A stretch of DNA of 64,000 nucleotides, from contig CP181259.1 of NCBI GenBank assembly GCA_047833645.1, positions 1,426,001 through 1,490,000 of the forward strand, in the 5' to 3' direction. Position 1 is the stretch's first letter; every line of letters begins with the position of its first letter. Shown in pieces: positions 42,579 through 50,909 of this stretch. The DNA is from Pseudolactococcus sp041800635. Lineage in GTDB: Bacteria; Bacillota; Bacilli; Lactobacillales; Streptococcaceae. The notes below the pieces were generated by a model. It saw nothing but the letters and a program-made list of their open reading frames with translations. It did not search any database and had not been told where the DNA came from. A program made the translations under genes and the position numbers.

Positions 42579-43314
42579 AACTACAAAATTATACTACATC
42601 AATCCTTTACTAAGTTCATGCACAGCAACAATACTAGACATCTCTCCTAAAGGTATTGTGACAAATCGAACAGTTGCCTTTGCTGAGGGCGGTGGGCAAA
42701 TTGGGGATATTGGTACTTTGACAACAGGAAAATTTGAAATTCCTTTTTTGGATACAATTAAAGGAGTCGGAGCACCTTTGATACTGCCTGATTTCCCACT
42801 CATTCATCTTAATACCCCGGTCTATCATGTCGTATCAGAAGAAAATTTAAAATATTTTAAAATTGGAGAAGAAATCACAATTTCAATAAACATACTACAC
42901 CGGATTGGCACAACAGTCCACCATACGGGAATTCATCTAGCATTGATGGCTGCTATCAAAATACAACCCGATATAACTAAATATATTAAGGGTTGTAGTA
43001 TTACCGAAATGACCGCCCGACTTGATTTTTCAAGCTCAAAAAAATTCACAACAGAAGATTTGAACAAAATCAGTCTTGAAATTCAAAATTTGATTGACAA
43101 CAATTTAGAAATTCAAATGTTTAAGCACAATAATATTGACGATGCTTGGGATTGGAAATGCGGAGATTTTCAAATTCCTTGTGGTGGTACACATCTACAA
43201 AATACCAATCAACTTCTTGATTTCAAAATTAGAAGAAAAACTAAAGGAAAGGGAACAGAACGACTGATAATTGATGTAGTATCACACAATTGGACATCTG
43301 AATTTTATTCTTAA
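42571..43314 (+). CDS. AlaX-type alanyl-tRNA editing hydrolase
   Basis: A 247-residue protein related to the editing domain of alanyl-tRNA synthetase. It has a threonyl/alanyl-tRNA synthetase second additional domain. The zinc site is HHTGIHLALMAA (HxxxH, His ~115-119) together with IPCGGTHLQNT (CxxxH), and AEGGGQIGDIG near the N-terminus corresponds to the DEGGGQPxD box. Free-standing AlaX proteins remove wrongly attached amino acids from tRNA-Ala. In this operon it may protect against an amino acid analogue made by the neighbours. Confidence 0.88.
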   Translation: MYKTTKLYYINPLLSSCTATILDISPKGIVTNRTVAFAEGGGQIGDIGTLTTGKFEIPFLDTIKGVGAPLILPDFPLIHLNTPVYHVVSEENLKYFKIGEEITISINILHRIGTTVHHTGIHLALMAAIKIQPDITKYIKGCSITEMTARLDFSSSKKFTTEDLNKISLEIQNLIDNNLEIQMFKHNNIDDAWDWKCGDFQIPCGGTHLQNTNQLLDFKIRRKTKGKGTERLIIDVVSHNWTSEFYS

Positions 43315-43353
43315 TTAAATTAATTTACCTCACTTCTCTATCCATAAAATAAC

Positions 43354-43397
43354 CACAAACCTTGCTGATTTAGTAAGGTTTTTTAATGGTCAACAAA
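43354..43397 (+). repeat. Right direct repeat of the MocR/cysK-like island
   Basis: Matches 38245-38290 with few differences: CACAAACCTTGCTGATTTAG, then TAAGGTTTTTT, ending GGTCAACAAA. It serves as terminator after the AlaX-like gene and leads into the clpB control region. Confidence 0.85.
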
Positions 43398-43412
43398 AAT
43401 CAAAATAAAATG

Positions 43413-43442
43413 TTTGACCTTTGTTGACCAAAGCGTTATAAT
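43413..43442 (+). promoter_or_regulatory. clpB promoter with CtsR operator
   Basis: TTTGACC-TTT-GTTGACC (43413-43429) is the reverse complement of the CtsR direct heptad repeat GGTCAA-N-GGTCAAA. TTGACC (43414-43419), 17 bp and TATAAT (43437-43442) form the promoter, so the repressor would cover the -35. A degenerate second box, GGTCAACAAAAATCAAA, lies at 43388-43404. Confidence 0.82.
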
Positions 43443-43500
43443 AGGATTTAGAGATAGAAAATCTCTAGAATTTACTTCTGAAGAAGGAGAATAAAAGACA

Positions 43501-46095
43501 ATGAATATTGAAAAAATGACAACAACTTTACAACAAGCTTTGGCTGAGGCGCAAAAAATCGCGCAAGTTCGCCAACATCAAAATATAGAAATCGCACATC
43601 TTTGGAAATTCATGATTCAGCCTGGGCAGTTTGCGCATGACTTTTATCAAGACTTAGGTTTAGATTTAGCAGGTTTTGAGGCTGAAATTGACCAGGAATT
43701 GGATAAAATTTCGGTCGTGACTGGTAGCAATGTTGCTTATGGTCAGAATTTGAGTCAAAATCTGTTTAACTTATTTAGTCAGGCTGAAAAGCTGGCTGAA
43801 TCTCTAAAAGATGAGTTTCTATCTACTGAGACGGTACTGTTAGCACTCTTTTCTCAAAGCCACAATCCATTGGCCAAATATCTAAAAGATCATGGCATCA
43901 CGGAAAAAATGGTCAAGGAAAAAATCGAGAGTATGAGAGGGGGGAGTTCGGTGACGAGTCAGAATCAAGAAGAACAATATGAAGCGCTGAAGAAATACGG
44001 CGAGGATCTGGTCGAGAAGGTTCGCGCGGGTAAGATGGATCCAGTGATTGGGCGTGATGAGGAAGTGCGAGATGTCGTGCGGATTTTGTCGCGCAAGACG
44101 AAAAATAACCCGGTTTTAATTGGTGAGCCTGGTGTCGGTAAAACGGCGATTGTTGAAGGTTTGGCGCAACGGATCGTGAAGAAGGATGTGCCAACGAATC
44201 TGCAAGATAAGACGATTTTTAGCTTGGATATGGGTGCGCTGATTGCGGGTGCTAAGTTCCGAGGTGAGTTTGAAGAAAGGCTCAAGGCTGTTTTAAATGA
44301 GATTAAGAAGTCTGATGGTCGGATTATTCTCTTTATTGATGAGATTCACACGATTGTTGGTGCGGGTAAAACGGAAGGTTCAATGGATGCAGGTAATCTG
44401 TTGAAACCGATGTTGGCGCGTGGTGAGTTGCACTTGATTGGTGCGACGACTTTGGATGAATATCGCCAAAACTTTGAGAAAGACAAGGCTTTGGAGCGTC
44501 GTTTCCAAAAAGTGTTGGTGCAAGAACCGACGGTTGAAGACACGATTTCTATCCTGCGTGGTCTGAAAGATCGATTTGAAGTGCACCATGGTGTGAAGAT
44601 TCACGATAATGCCTTGATTGCTGCGGCAACCTTGTCCAATCGCTATATCACGGATCGTTTCTTGCCGGATAAAGCCATTGACCTTGTCGATGAAGCGAGT
44701 GCCACGATTCGGGTTGAGATGAATTCTTCACCAACGGAGCTGGATCAAATCACGCGTAAACTGATGCAGCTTGAAATCGAAGAAGAGGCGCTAAAAAAAG
44801 AAACGGACGAGGGTTCTAAGAAACGTCTGGCAATTTTACAAGAAGAACTTGCCAATACGCGTGAAACAGCCAATGCTTTGAAGATGCGTTGGGAAACGGA
44901 AAAAGAAGCGGTGGAAGCCATTCACACGAAACGTGCGGAGTTAGAGCAAGCCCGTTTCGACCTAGAAAATGCTGAGAATGACTATAATCTGGAGCAGGCT
45001 GCCGTTCTACGGCATGGTACGATTCCAAAACTGGAAAAAGAAGTGGCTGACTTAGAAAATGCGCAAGAAGCAGATGCCAGCAATCACTTGGTTCAAGAAT
45101 CTGTGACAGATAATGAAATCGCTGAGGTGATTGGTCGCTTGACTGGCATTCCAGTGACCAAACTGGTCGAAGGCGAGAAAGAAAAACTCTTGCACCTATC
45201 AGAGACACTACACCAACGTGTGGTTGGACAAGATGAGGCTGTTAATGCCGTTTCAGATGCCATTATCCGTAGTCGTGCAGGTCTGCAAGACCCTAATAAA
45301 CCGCTTGGTAGCTTTCTATTTCTTGGACCGACTGGTGTCGGTAAAACTGAATTGGCTAAAAGCTTAGCCGAAGATCTCTTTGATTCAGAAAACCACATGG
45401 TGCGGATTGACATGAGTGAGTACATGGAAAAACATAGTGTCTCACGTTTGGTTGGTGCACCTCCAGGATATGTTGGTTATGACGAAGGCGGTCAATTGAC
45501 TGAGGCTGTACGTCGTAATCCTTACACGATCGTCTTGCTTGATGAGATCGAAAAAGCGCATCCTGATGTCTTTAACATCCTACTCCAAGTGCTTGACGAT
45601 GGTCGTTTGACAGATTCTAAGGGTGTTGTTGTTGACTTCAAGAACACCGTCTTGATTATGACATCAAACATTGGCTCACGGACGCTATTGGATGGGATTA
45701 AAGATGATGGCACTCTTGATAATACGACGAAAGAAGCAGTCTTGGACGAGCTTAAAGGGTACTTCAAACCTGAGTTCCTTAATCGGATTGATGATACTGT
45801 TGTCTTCACGCCGTTGACCTTGTCTGTCGTGAAACAAATTATCGATAAAATCGTGGCGCAGCTTACAGAACGCTTGTCGCATCAAGATATTAATTTAGAG
45901 CTAACAACAGATGCCCTTGATTGGATTGCCAAAAATGCGTATGAACCCGAGTACGGGGCACGACCAATTAAACGGTTTATGACGAAACATCTTGAAACAC
46001 CACTTGCGAAAGCACTTGTATCCGGTAAAGTCTTACCAAACTCAGTGGTTTTAGTTGGTTTGAAAGATGATGCGTTAGTTTTTGATATGAAGTAA
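43501..46095 (+). CDS. clpB: ATP-dependent disaggregase ClpB
   Basis: An 864-residue class 1 Hsp100 protein. The N-terminal Clp repeat domain spans residues ~1-145. AAA domain 1 has Walker A GEPGVGKTAIVEG and Walker B IILFIDEIHT. The coiled-coil middle domain (about 400-520) distinguishes ClpB from ClpC and ClpE. AAA domain 2 has GPTGVGKTELAKS and ends with EYGARPIKRFM. It rescues aggregated proteins with DnaK. The last 359 bp of coding sequence are repeated at 50249-50607. Confidence 0.97.
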   Translation: MNIEKMTTTLQQALAEAQKIAQVRQHQNIEIAHLWKFMIQPGQFAHDFYQDLGLDLAGFEAEIDQELDKISVVTGSNVAYGQNLSQNLFNLFSQAEKLAESLKDEFLSTETVLLALFSQSHNPLAKYLKDHGITEKMVKEKIESMRGGSSVTSQNQEEQYEALKKYGEDLVEKVRAGKMDPVIGRDEEVRDVVRILSRKTKNNPVLIGEPGVGKTAIVEGLAQRIVKKDVPTNLQDKTIFSLDMGALIAGAKFRGEFEERLKAVLNEIKKSDGRIILFIDEIHTIVGAGKTEGSMDAGNLLKPMLARGELHLIGATTLDEYRQNFEKDKALERRFQKVLVQEPTVEDTISILRGLKDRFEVHHGVKIHDNALIAAATLSNRYITDRFLPDKAIDLVDEASATIRVEMNSSPTELDQITRKLMQLEIEEEALKKETDEGSKKRLAILQEELANTRETANALKMRWETEKEAVEAIHTKRAELEQARFDLENAENDYNLEQAAVLRHGTIPKLEKEVADLENAQEADASNHLVQESVTDNEIAEVIGRLTGIPVTKLVEGEKEKLLHLSETLHQRVVGQDEAVNAVSDAIIRSRAGLQDPNKPLGSFLFLGPTGVGKTELAKSLAEDLFDSENHMVRIDMSEYMEKHSVSRLVGAPPGYVGYDEGGQLTEAVRRNPYTIVLLDEIEKAHPDVFNILLQVLDDGRLTDSKGVVVDFKNTVLIMTSNIGSRTLLDGIKDDGTLDNTTKEAVLDELKGYFKPEFLNRIDDTVVFTPLTLSVVKQIIDKIVAQLTERLSHQDINLELTTDALDWIAKNAYEPEYGARPIKRFMTKHLETPLAKALVSGKVLPNSVVLVGLKDDALVFDMK

Positions 46096-46104
46096 ATAAT
46101 TTCG

Positions 46105-46130
46105 AAATCTCGCTTGATGCGAGATTTTTT
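46105..46130 (+). terminator. Terminator of clpB
   Basis: AAATCTCGC pairs with GCGAGATTT across TTGAT, followed by T residues. The duplicated clpB end at 50249 loses homology just inside the left arm of this hairpin. Confidence 0.88.
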
Positions 46131-46164
46131 GTTATCTATAATTCACACATAACGTTATAAATTT

Positions 46165-46193
46165 TTGAAAATATAATCTAAAAACAGTATAAT
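46165..46193 (+). promoter_or_regulatory. Promoter of the first rgg-like gene
   Basis: TTGAAA (46165-46170), 17 bp, TATAAT (46188-46193). Its layout closely matches the promoter of the second rgg gene at 50701, but without the heptamer array that follows the latter. ATAACGTTATAAAT at 46149-46162 just upstream recurs at 55814-55827. Confidence 0.65.
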
Positions 46194-46261
46194 TGAATAG
46201 AAAACGCTTACGTCGATCAAACGCTCTGAGGGGAGGGGCTTGACAAATAAAGGGAGGGTTA

Positions 46262-47167
46262 ATGGCAAAAGAAGTTATGACGGATGAAATTTCTGCTATA
46301 CGGAAGACTTTTAAAGAGTTATGAAAAGCAAGAGGCTACACACAAACTGATGTGAGTGATGAAATTGTATCGAAATCTCTTATCTCTAAATTTGAAAATG
46401 GGACAAGTATGTTAGCAGCTGATAAATTATTACATGTTATTGCTAAACTTAACATGACACCAAATGAATTTGTCAATGTTTTGAATGATTATCAGCCAGA
46501 CCGTATGCAAAAACTATACAATACTTTAAATCAAATCCGCTTTTCTGGTCTACAAGGTGTGAAACAGTCAGAAAAGTTGATTATTGAGGAAACGACTGAT
46601 AAATTTGAAATTCTGTCTAATATCATGATTAAAAGTGTTTTGCAGGATGTGACAGAAAAGCAATACGTATCCCTCGTTGAAAGAAATATCGTTGGCGATT
46701 ATTTGAATGGCTTAAATAATTGGACTGAGTTTGAGGTTAAGCTGCTTTATTATGCTTGTCCGATTTTGGATAGGGGAGATTTTAAGTGGTTTGGTGAATT
46801 GCTTTTAGAGAGAACTAAGCATTTTTATTCTGGTAGTTTAAAAAACTTGTTTGTAGGAACTTTAATGAACTTGTATGATGGCGTACTTGAATATCAAGAA
46901 TTAGATGATGCAGTATTTTTTAGAGATAAAATTTCTCAATTTGATTTTGGAGGTGATTTAATTGCGATTGTCAACTTCCAAATGTTAACTGATTTGCATG
47001 ACTATATAGAAAATCCAACAAAAGAAAACCTTATCAAGGCAGAGAACTACCTAGATAAGGTTGATGCATTAGGGGGAGAACTAAAAGTAATTATCGAGTA
47101 TTCAAGAACTCGACTTAAAGGTTTAAAATTAGCCAAACATCCAAATACTCAATGTAGTCAAAAGTAA
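46262..47167 (+). pseudogene. Rgg/GadR/MutR-family regulator, nonsense mutation
   Basis: From ATG 46262 the frame reads MAKEVMTDEISAIRKTFKEL, then TGA (46322-46324), then KARGYTQTDVSDEIVSKSL, with no frame change. The Rgg helix-turn-helix spans this stop, so the ancestral codon was probably CGA or AGA for Arg. The remaining frame (from 46352) keeps SLISKFENGTSMLAADKLL and a C-terminal TPR-like region. A downstream start would lack part of the DNA-binding domain. It is paralogous in position and design to the intact Rgg at 50910. Confidence 0.85.
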
Positions 47168-47227
47168 ATTTATTATTTTTGTGCCTATTCCCTCTTATAC
47201 TTGAGACTTGAATTTTTATGTTGAAGA

Positions 47228-47316
47228 AAAGTTGAAAATATTCCTTTTATTAGAACTATTTTTAAAAAGTGGAAGATTTTCAACTTTTTAAATATATCAA
47301 TTTTATGTGGTAGAAT
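47228..47316 (+). promoter_or_regulatory. Likely Rgg-type target promoter next to the rgg pseudogene
   Basis: Half-sites AAAAGTTGAAAAT (about 47229) and AAAAGTGGAAGAT (47265), the second part of a near-perfect 14-bp inverted repeat TTTAAAAAGT...ACTTTTTAAA (47261-47292), precede ATGTGGTAGAAT with -10 TAGAAT at 47311-47316. The promoter ahead of the bacteriocin gene ends in the same GGTAGAAT and also has two direct repeats upstream. Confidence 0.5.
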
Positions 47317-47814
47317 TTTATTTATAGTTATTTCTGAATAAATTTTAGTAGCAGTTGGAAATTTGGGCATGGAAACTTGACGCAAAGTATTCAAGTCTGG
47401 TTGCTTTTTATATCAGTATTTTATTATTGTGTACACCCTTGATAGGCGTTGACTGTTACAAGGCACTTAAATAAAAGTATGTCTGTAATTCGTTCGCAAA
47501 AGTTAATTGTTTTCATGTCTTTAAAAAATGCAATCAAACATTATGATTAAGGAGTTCGACTTTGAAAAAAAAGATAATCATAGGTAATATTATACTTTTG
47601 CCTATTCTATTATTTTTAATGTATTTGACATACCAAACGTTTGATTACAGACTTTCAAAATATAATGGTAAAGGGAGTTTGATTCAGACTTATACATCAC
47701 CAGATAAAAAACATCAGGCAAATATTTATACTTGGTCTGAGGGTGGCGCAACAGTTGGTTATTCAATTCGTGTTGGTATAACATCAAAAGATAAAAAATT
47801 TAAAGATGAAACAG

Positions 47815-47826
47815 TTTTTTGGCAAT
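47815..47826. repeat. Left target-site duplication of the IS30-family element
   Basis: TTTTTTGGCAAT here is identical to 48909-48920 on the other side of the element. A single copy restores the reading frame of the interrupted gene. Confidence 0.85.
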
Positions 47827-48908
47827 GGCAAATTGCAAGTCCAAGTTAGCCACCCAGATAAACCTGTATCGGCGTGCTGTAATTAAACATTTTTCTTGGA
47901 TAGTTATTCATCCAAATTTCAATTTGAGCGACCTCTTTCGTGGTCGTTTTTATTGTGCCTTTAGGCAAAAATCTACGAATCATGCGATTGTGATTCTCGT
48001 TAGTTCCTCTTTCCCAACTAGAATAGGCATGAGCATAGTAAATATCACAATTAACTGCCTCAGATAAACGAGCAAATTCAGTACCATTATCAGCTGTAAT
48101 GGACTTAAATTGAAAATTTTGAGTTAATGCCTTAAGCTCAGAATTAACTGCCTCAGAAGATTTATCAGCGATTATTCTGATAATCTCCAAACGACTTTTT
48201 CGCTCTGTCAAAGTCAATAAAACCTTGTTTTTAGCCCTTGTTAAGACGACAGTATCAATTTCCCAATGCCCTAACTCATTGCGCCTGTTTATATCTTCAG
48301 GACGTTCTTCAATGGATTTACCGTAAACTCTAGGATTAGCTGAAACCGTCTTGATAACTTTTGTCTTATGTGGATAAAGCATATCTTTACGTTTCAAGCC
48401 TAATTTGCCATTATAAATCCAGTTGTAAATGCTTGAGTAGCTGATTTGACCATTGAATTTAGCTTTAGCGATCACTTCTGGAGAGACCTTAGCCTTGATG
48501 TAATGGACAATTTTTTCCAATACCAGCTTATCAAGCTTTGTGTTTTTAATAGACTTTTTTCGTTGCTTATGGTACTGTTGATGCGCATACTCGCTACTAT
48601 AGACGATATGATACGCTCTAAAGGTATCCATTTGTTGGACTTGTCCTCGCTTGACTTCATTATTGATTGTTTGATGGCTACGACCTAATAACTTAGCAAT
48701 CTGACGTCGACTCATCCCTTCTTTAAACCATTTTTCGATAAGTTGTCGTTCAGCTAGTGACAAATGGTTATAAGTTGTGGTATAATTTTCTTGCATCTCA
48801 AAGCTCCTATGACTGGTATCTGTTTAATTACAGCATAGCATCTTTGAGGTGTTTTTTAGTGGAAAAATTTTTTCCCTGAGGTGGCTAACTTCATTTTACA
48901 ATTTGGGG
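47827..48908 (-). mobile_element. IS30-family insertion sequence
   Basis: An element of about 1082 bp bounded by 12-bp direct repeats. Imperfect terminal inverted repeats read inward as CAAATTGCAAGTCCAAG...TTAGCCACC on the left and CAAATTGTAAAATGAAG...TTAGCCACC on the right. It carries one complete transposase gene on the minus strand whose stop lies in the left inverted repeat. Twelve base pairs is long for this family, which usually duplicates 2-3 bp. Confidence 0.88.
47846..48796 (-). CDS. IS30-family transposase
   Basis: A complete 316-residue transposase. The N-terminal helix-turn-helix is HLSLAERQLIEKWFKEGMS followed by RRQIAKLLGRSHQTINNEV. The catalytic DDE core shows GHWEIDTVV (first Asp), ITADNGTEFA (second Asp) and WERGTNENHNRMIRRF (Glu), all typical of IS30. 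No disruption is visible, so the element may be active. Confidence 0.95.
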   Translation of the reverse strand: MQENYTTTYNHLSLAERQLIEKWFKEGMSRRQIAKLLGRSHQTINNEVKRGQVQQMDTFRAYHIVYSSEYAHQQYHKQRKKSIKNTKLDKLVLEKIVHYIKAKVSPEVIAKAKFNGQISYSSIYNWIYNGKLGLKRKDMLYPHKTKVIKTVSANPRVYGKSIEERPEDINRRNELGHWEIDTVVLTRAKNKVLLTLTERKSRLEIIRIIADKSSEAVNSELKALTQNFQFKSITADNGTEFARLSEAVNCDIYYAHAYSSWERGTNENHNRMIRRFLPKGTIKTTTKEVAQIEIWMNNYPRKMFNYSTPIQVYLGG

Positions 48909-48999
48909 TTTTTTGGCAATATAAAAATATAAAAAATGATTTTAAATGGCTTTCTGATACAAAATTTGAATTACAGGGAAAGAAGGTTGATATTTTTGA

Positions 49000-50199
49000 G
49001 GGCACCTCTAATAACTACCAATTAATTCACCTCTAAATGAAATTAGAAAAAAACACAGAAAACTAAGCATAGTCTACTGTGTTTTTCTTTATGTTACAGA
49101 CGCCACTTGACTGTTTATTCTTATTTTAGACAGATTACCTCCATGTTTTGAGATTTAAACGTTTAACTTGTTCGTACCTCAATAAGTTATAAGTCAGATT
49201 TGTAAGGTCAGTATTTAAAACAGCTCGATCGAATCCAATAGAACGTAAACTAGAACCATGCATTGAATTTTCAACAAAGCCAAATACATGTTCAATACGG
49301 ACACGTATTTTCGAAATGATTTTATTAAACATTTTATCGTCTGCCTTAAGAGATTTACAACGTGTGTTTTTAAGACAGGTAAAAAGTTCAGCACCTTTAG
49401 GTGTTGCTTGATTTTGATAAGCTGAGTCTGCTAAGGTGATCTCTTCGGGATCAACAAGAACGCCTATTACTTGAGAATCATGCACATTTGCAGGCGTTGT
49501 TTGATAATTCTTTACGAATTTTGATTTGGTATCTATAGCAATATGATTTTTGTAGCCATAGTGTCTCTCATTACCTTTAATTGTCCAGCGAGCAGCTGTA
49601 TCCTTCTGTGCTCTTTTGTTCTTCGTCCAATTCACTGGTACCCTATTTGCTTTAATCAATTCATTTTCGTCTTTTGGATTACGTTGTTTAGGCGCCTCTA
49701 TGAATGTTGCATCAACAATCTGTCCTTTATGAGCGATCATCCCTTGTGATTCAAGTTTTTCTTGAAAGGCAGAAAAAAGCCAGTTCCCTCTATTAGATTT
49801 TGATAGCTGATTTTTAAAGTTCCAGATAGTCTTTGCGTCTGGTACCTTGTCATCAATCTTAAGGAATCTTCTAAACGAAATCCGGTCAATCATTTGATAT
49901 TCCATTGCATCATCAGATAGATTGTATAAGCGTTGTAAAATTAGAATTTTCAACATTAAAACAAGGTCATAGGGCGGTCTACCACCATGAGATTTGTTTT
50001 TTAAATCATACTTAAAAATCCGGTTAAGAGTTGGGCGAAAACACTCGAAATCAACCACTTTTTCTAGCCGCTCAAGAGGGTCTCCTTTTAAACTTAATTT
50101 TTCAAGATAGTCGCTATCTCCAAATAAATTCATCTTCAATACCTCGTTAGCTTATTTTTAATCTATTATACCTCTTTTCATACGTTTTTAGAGGTGCCC
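49000..50199 (-). mobile_element. IS5-family element, copy 2, intact
   Basis: Exactly 1200 bp with terminal inverted repeats GGGCACCTCTAA(A/T)AAC. It is flanked by a 4-bp target duplication TTGA (48996-48999 and 50200-50203), the size expected for IS5. Removing the element plus one TTGA restores the DUF5412-like frame. It serves as reference for the damaged copy at 13154-14523. Confidence 0.95.
49135..50133 (-). CDS. IS5-family transposase
   Basis: A 332-residue transposase (from the second Met; 334 from the first). The N-terminal DUF772-like part contains GGRPPYDLVLMLKILILQRL. The DDE core has GQIVDATFIEAP (D), ITLADSAYQNQ (D), and IRVRIEHVFGFVE (E). It is uninterrupted, unlike copy 1, and differs from it by few residues. 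Confidence 0.95.
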   Translation of the reverse strand: MNLFGDSDYLEKLSLKGDPLERLEKVVDFECFRPTLNRIFKYDLKNKSHGGRPPYDLVLMLKILILQRLYNLSDDAMEYQMIDRISFRRFLKIDDKVPDAKTIWNFKNQLSKSNRGNWLFSAFQEKLESQGMIAHKGQIVDATFIEAPKQRNPKDENELIKANRVPVNWTKNKRAQKDTAARWTIKGNERHYGYKNHIAIDTKSKFVKNYQTTPANVHDSQVIGVLVDPEEITLADSAYQNQATPKGAELFTCLKNTRCKSLKADDKMFNKIISKIRVRIEHVFGFVENSMHGSSLRSIGFDRAVLNTDLTNLTYNLLRYEQVKRLNLKTWR

Positions 50200-50248
50200 T
50201 TGATACTAAAACTTGGTATAATTGGAAACGTGACAATTAAATGAAAAA

Positions 50249-50620
50249 CAGTCTTGGACGAACTTAAAAGGCACTTCAAACCTAAGTTCCTTAATCGGAT
50301 TGATGATACTGTTGTCTTCACGCCGTTGACCTTGTCTGTCGTGAAACAAATTATCGATAAAATCGTGGCACAGCTTACAGAACGCTTGTCGCATCAAGAT
50401 ATTAATTTAGAGCTAACAACAGATGCCCTTGATTGGATTGCCAAAAATGTGTATGAACCCGAGTACGGGGCACGACCAATTAAACGGTTTATGACGAAAC
50501 ATCTTGAAACACCACTTGCGAAAGCACTTGTATCTGGTAAAGTCTTACCAAACTCAGTGGTTTTAGTTGGTTTGAAAGATGATACGTTAGTTTTTGATAT
50601 GAAGTAAATAATTTCGAAAT
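50249..50620 (+). pseudogene. Duplicated 3' end of clpB
   Basis: These 372 bp align without gaps to 45737-46108, starting CAGTCTTGGACGA and running 13 bp past the stop codon, with a small number of substitutions (for example KHF for GYF and VYEPEYG for AYEPEYG). It encodes the last ~119 residues of ClpB without a start or the ATPase core. It begins 9 bp after the DUF5412-like gene and is followed by its own terminator, the rgg gene and the bacteriocin genes. Confidence 0.93.
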
Positions 50621-50621
50621 G

Positions 50622-50667
50622 AAAATAAACAGAAATCTGATTATTAAGATTTCTGTTTATTTTATTT
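50622..50667 (+). terminator. Terminator after the clpB 3' duplicate
   Basis: AAAATAAACAGAAATCT pairs perfectly with AGATTTCTGTTTATTTT (17 bp) across an 8-nt loop. It is unrelated to the terminator after the full clpB. Confidence 0.85.
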
Positions 50668-50700
50668 GAATAAAAATAGATAAAAGTGAGGAGCTAATAA

Positions 50701-50729
50701 TTGAATAAATAATCTAATAATGTTATAAT
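50701..50729 (+). promoter_or_regulatory. Promoter of the intact rgg gene
   Basis: TTGAAT (50701-50706), a 17-bp spacer and TATAAT (50724-50729). Transcription should start near 50736, inside the heptamer array, so the array forms the 5' end of the message. Confidence 0.7.
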
Positions 50730-50730
50730 T

Positions 50731-50835
50731 GGTAGTAGGTAGTAGGTAGTAGGTAGTAGGTAGTAGGTAGTAGGTAGTAGGTAGTAGGTAGTAGGTAGTA
50801 GGTAGTAGGTAGTAGGTAGTAGGTAGTAGGTAGTA
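50731..50835 (+). repeat. Fifteen perfect tandem copies of the heptanucleotide GGTAGTA
   Basis: The array is exactly 105 bp with no interruption, directly after the -10 of the rgg promoter and 74 bp before its start codon. The corresponding place in the paralogous first rgg locus has only TTGAATAG before AAAACGCTTAC, so the array expanded from a short seed. Perfect repeats of this kind change length by replication slippage. Confidence 0.95.
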
Positions 50836-50909
50836 AACCTGTTTGGAAACGCTTACTATATCTTGTCTCTCTCCTGACTATTTTGTGAGTGATGAGTGGA
50901 GAAGACTAA

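Larger units (their letters stand above)
47562..50240 (+). pseudogene. DUF5412-like small membrane protein gene split by two insertion sequences
   Basis: Codons 1-88 (47562-47826) encode a membrane helix (IIIGNIILLPILLFLMYLTY) and a small exported domain ending ETVFWQ. An IS30-family element follows. The frame resumes at 48921 as YKNIKNDFKWLSDTKFEL and is broken again by an IS5-family element at 49000, then finishes after 50203 with TKTWYNWKRDN and a TAA at 50238-50240. Removing both elements and one copy of each target duplication restores a single frame of about 126 codons. The family is suggested by resemblance only. Confidence 0.85.

Noticed and set aside
50254..50607. An independent small ClpB-like chaperone
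   Set aside because: It lacks the ATPase core and a ribosome binding site and aligns without gaps to the clpB 3' end; it is a duplication fragment.
50731..50835. CRISPR-like or iteron-like array
   Set aside because: The 7-bp units are contiguous with no spacers and there are no cas or replication genes nearby; it is a simple tandem repeat.
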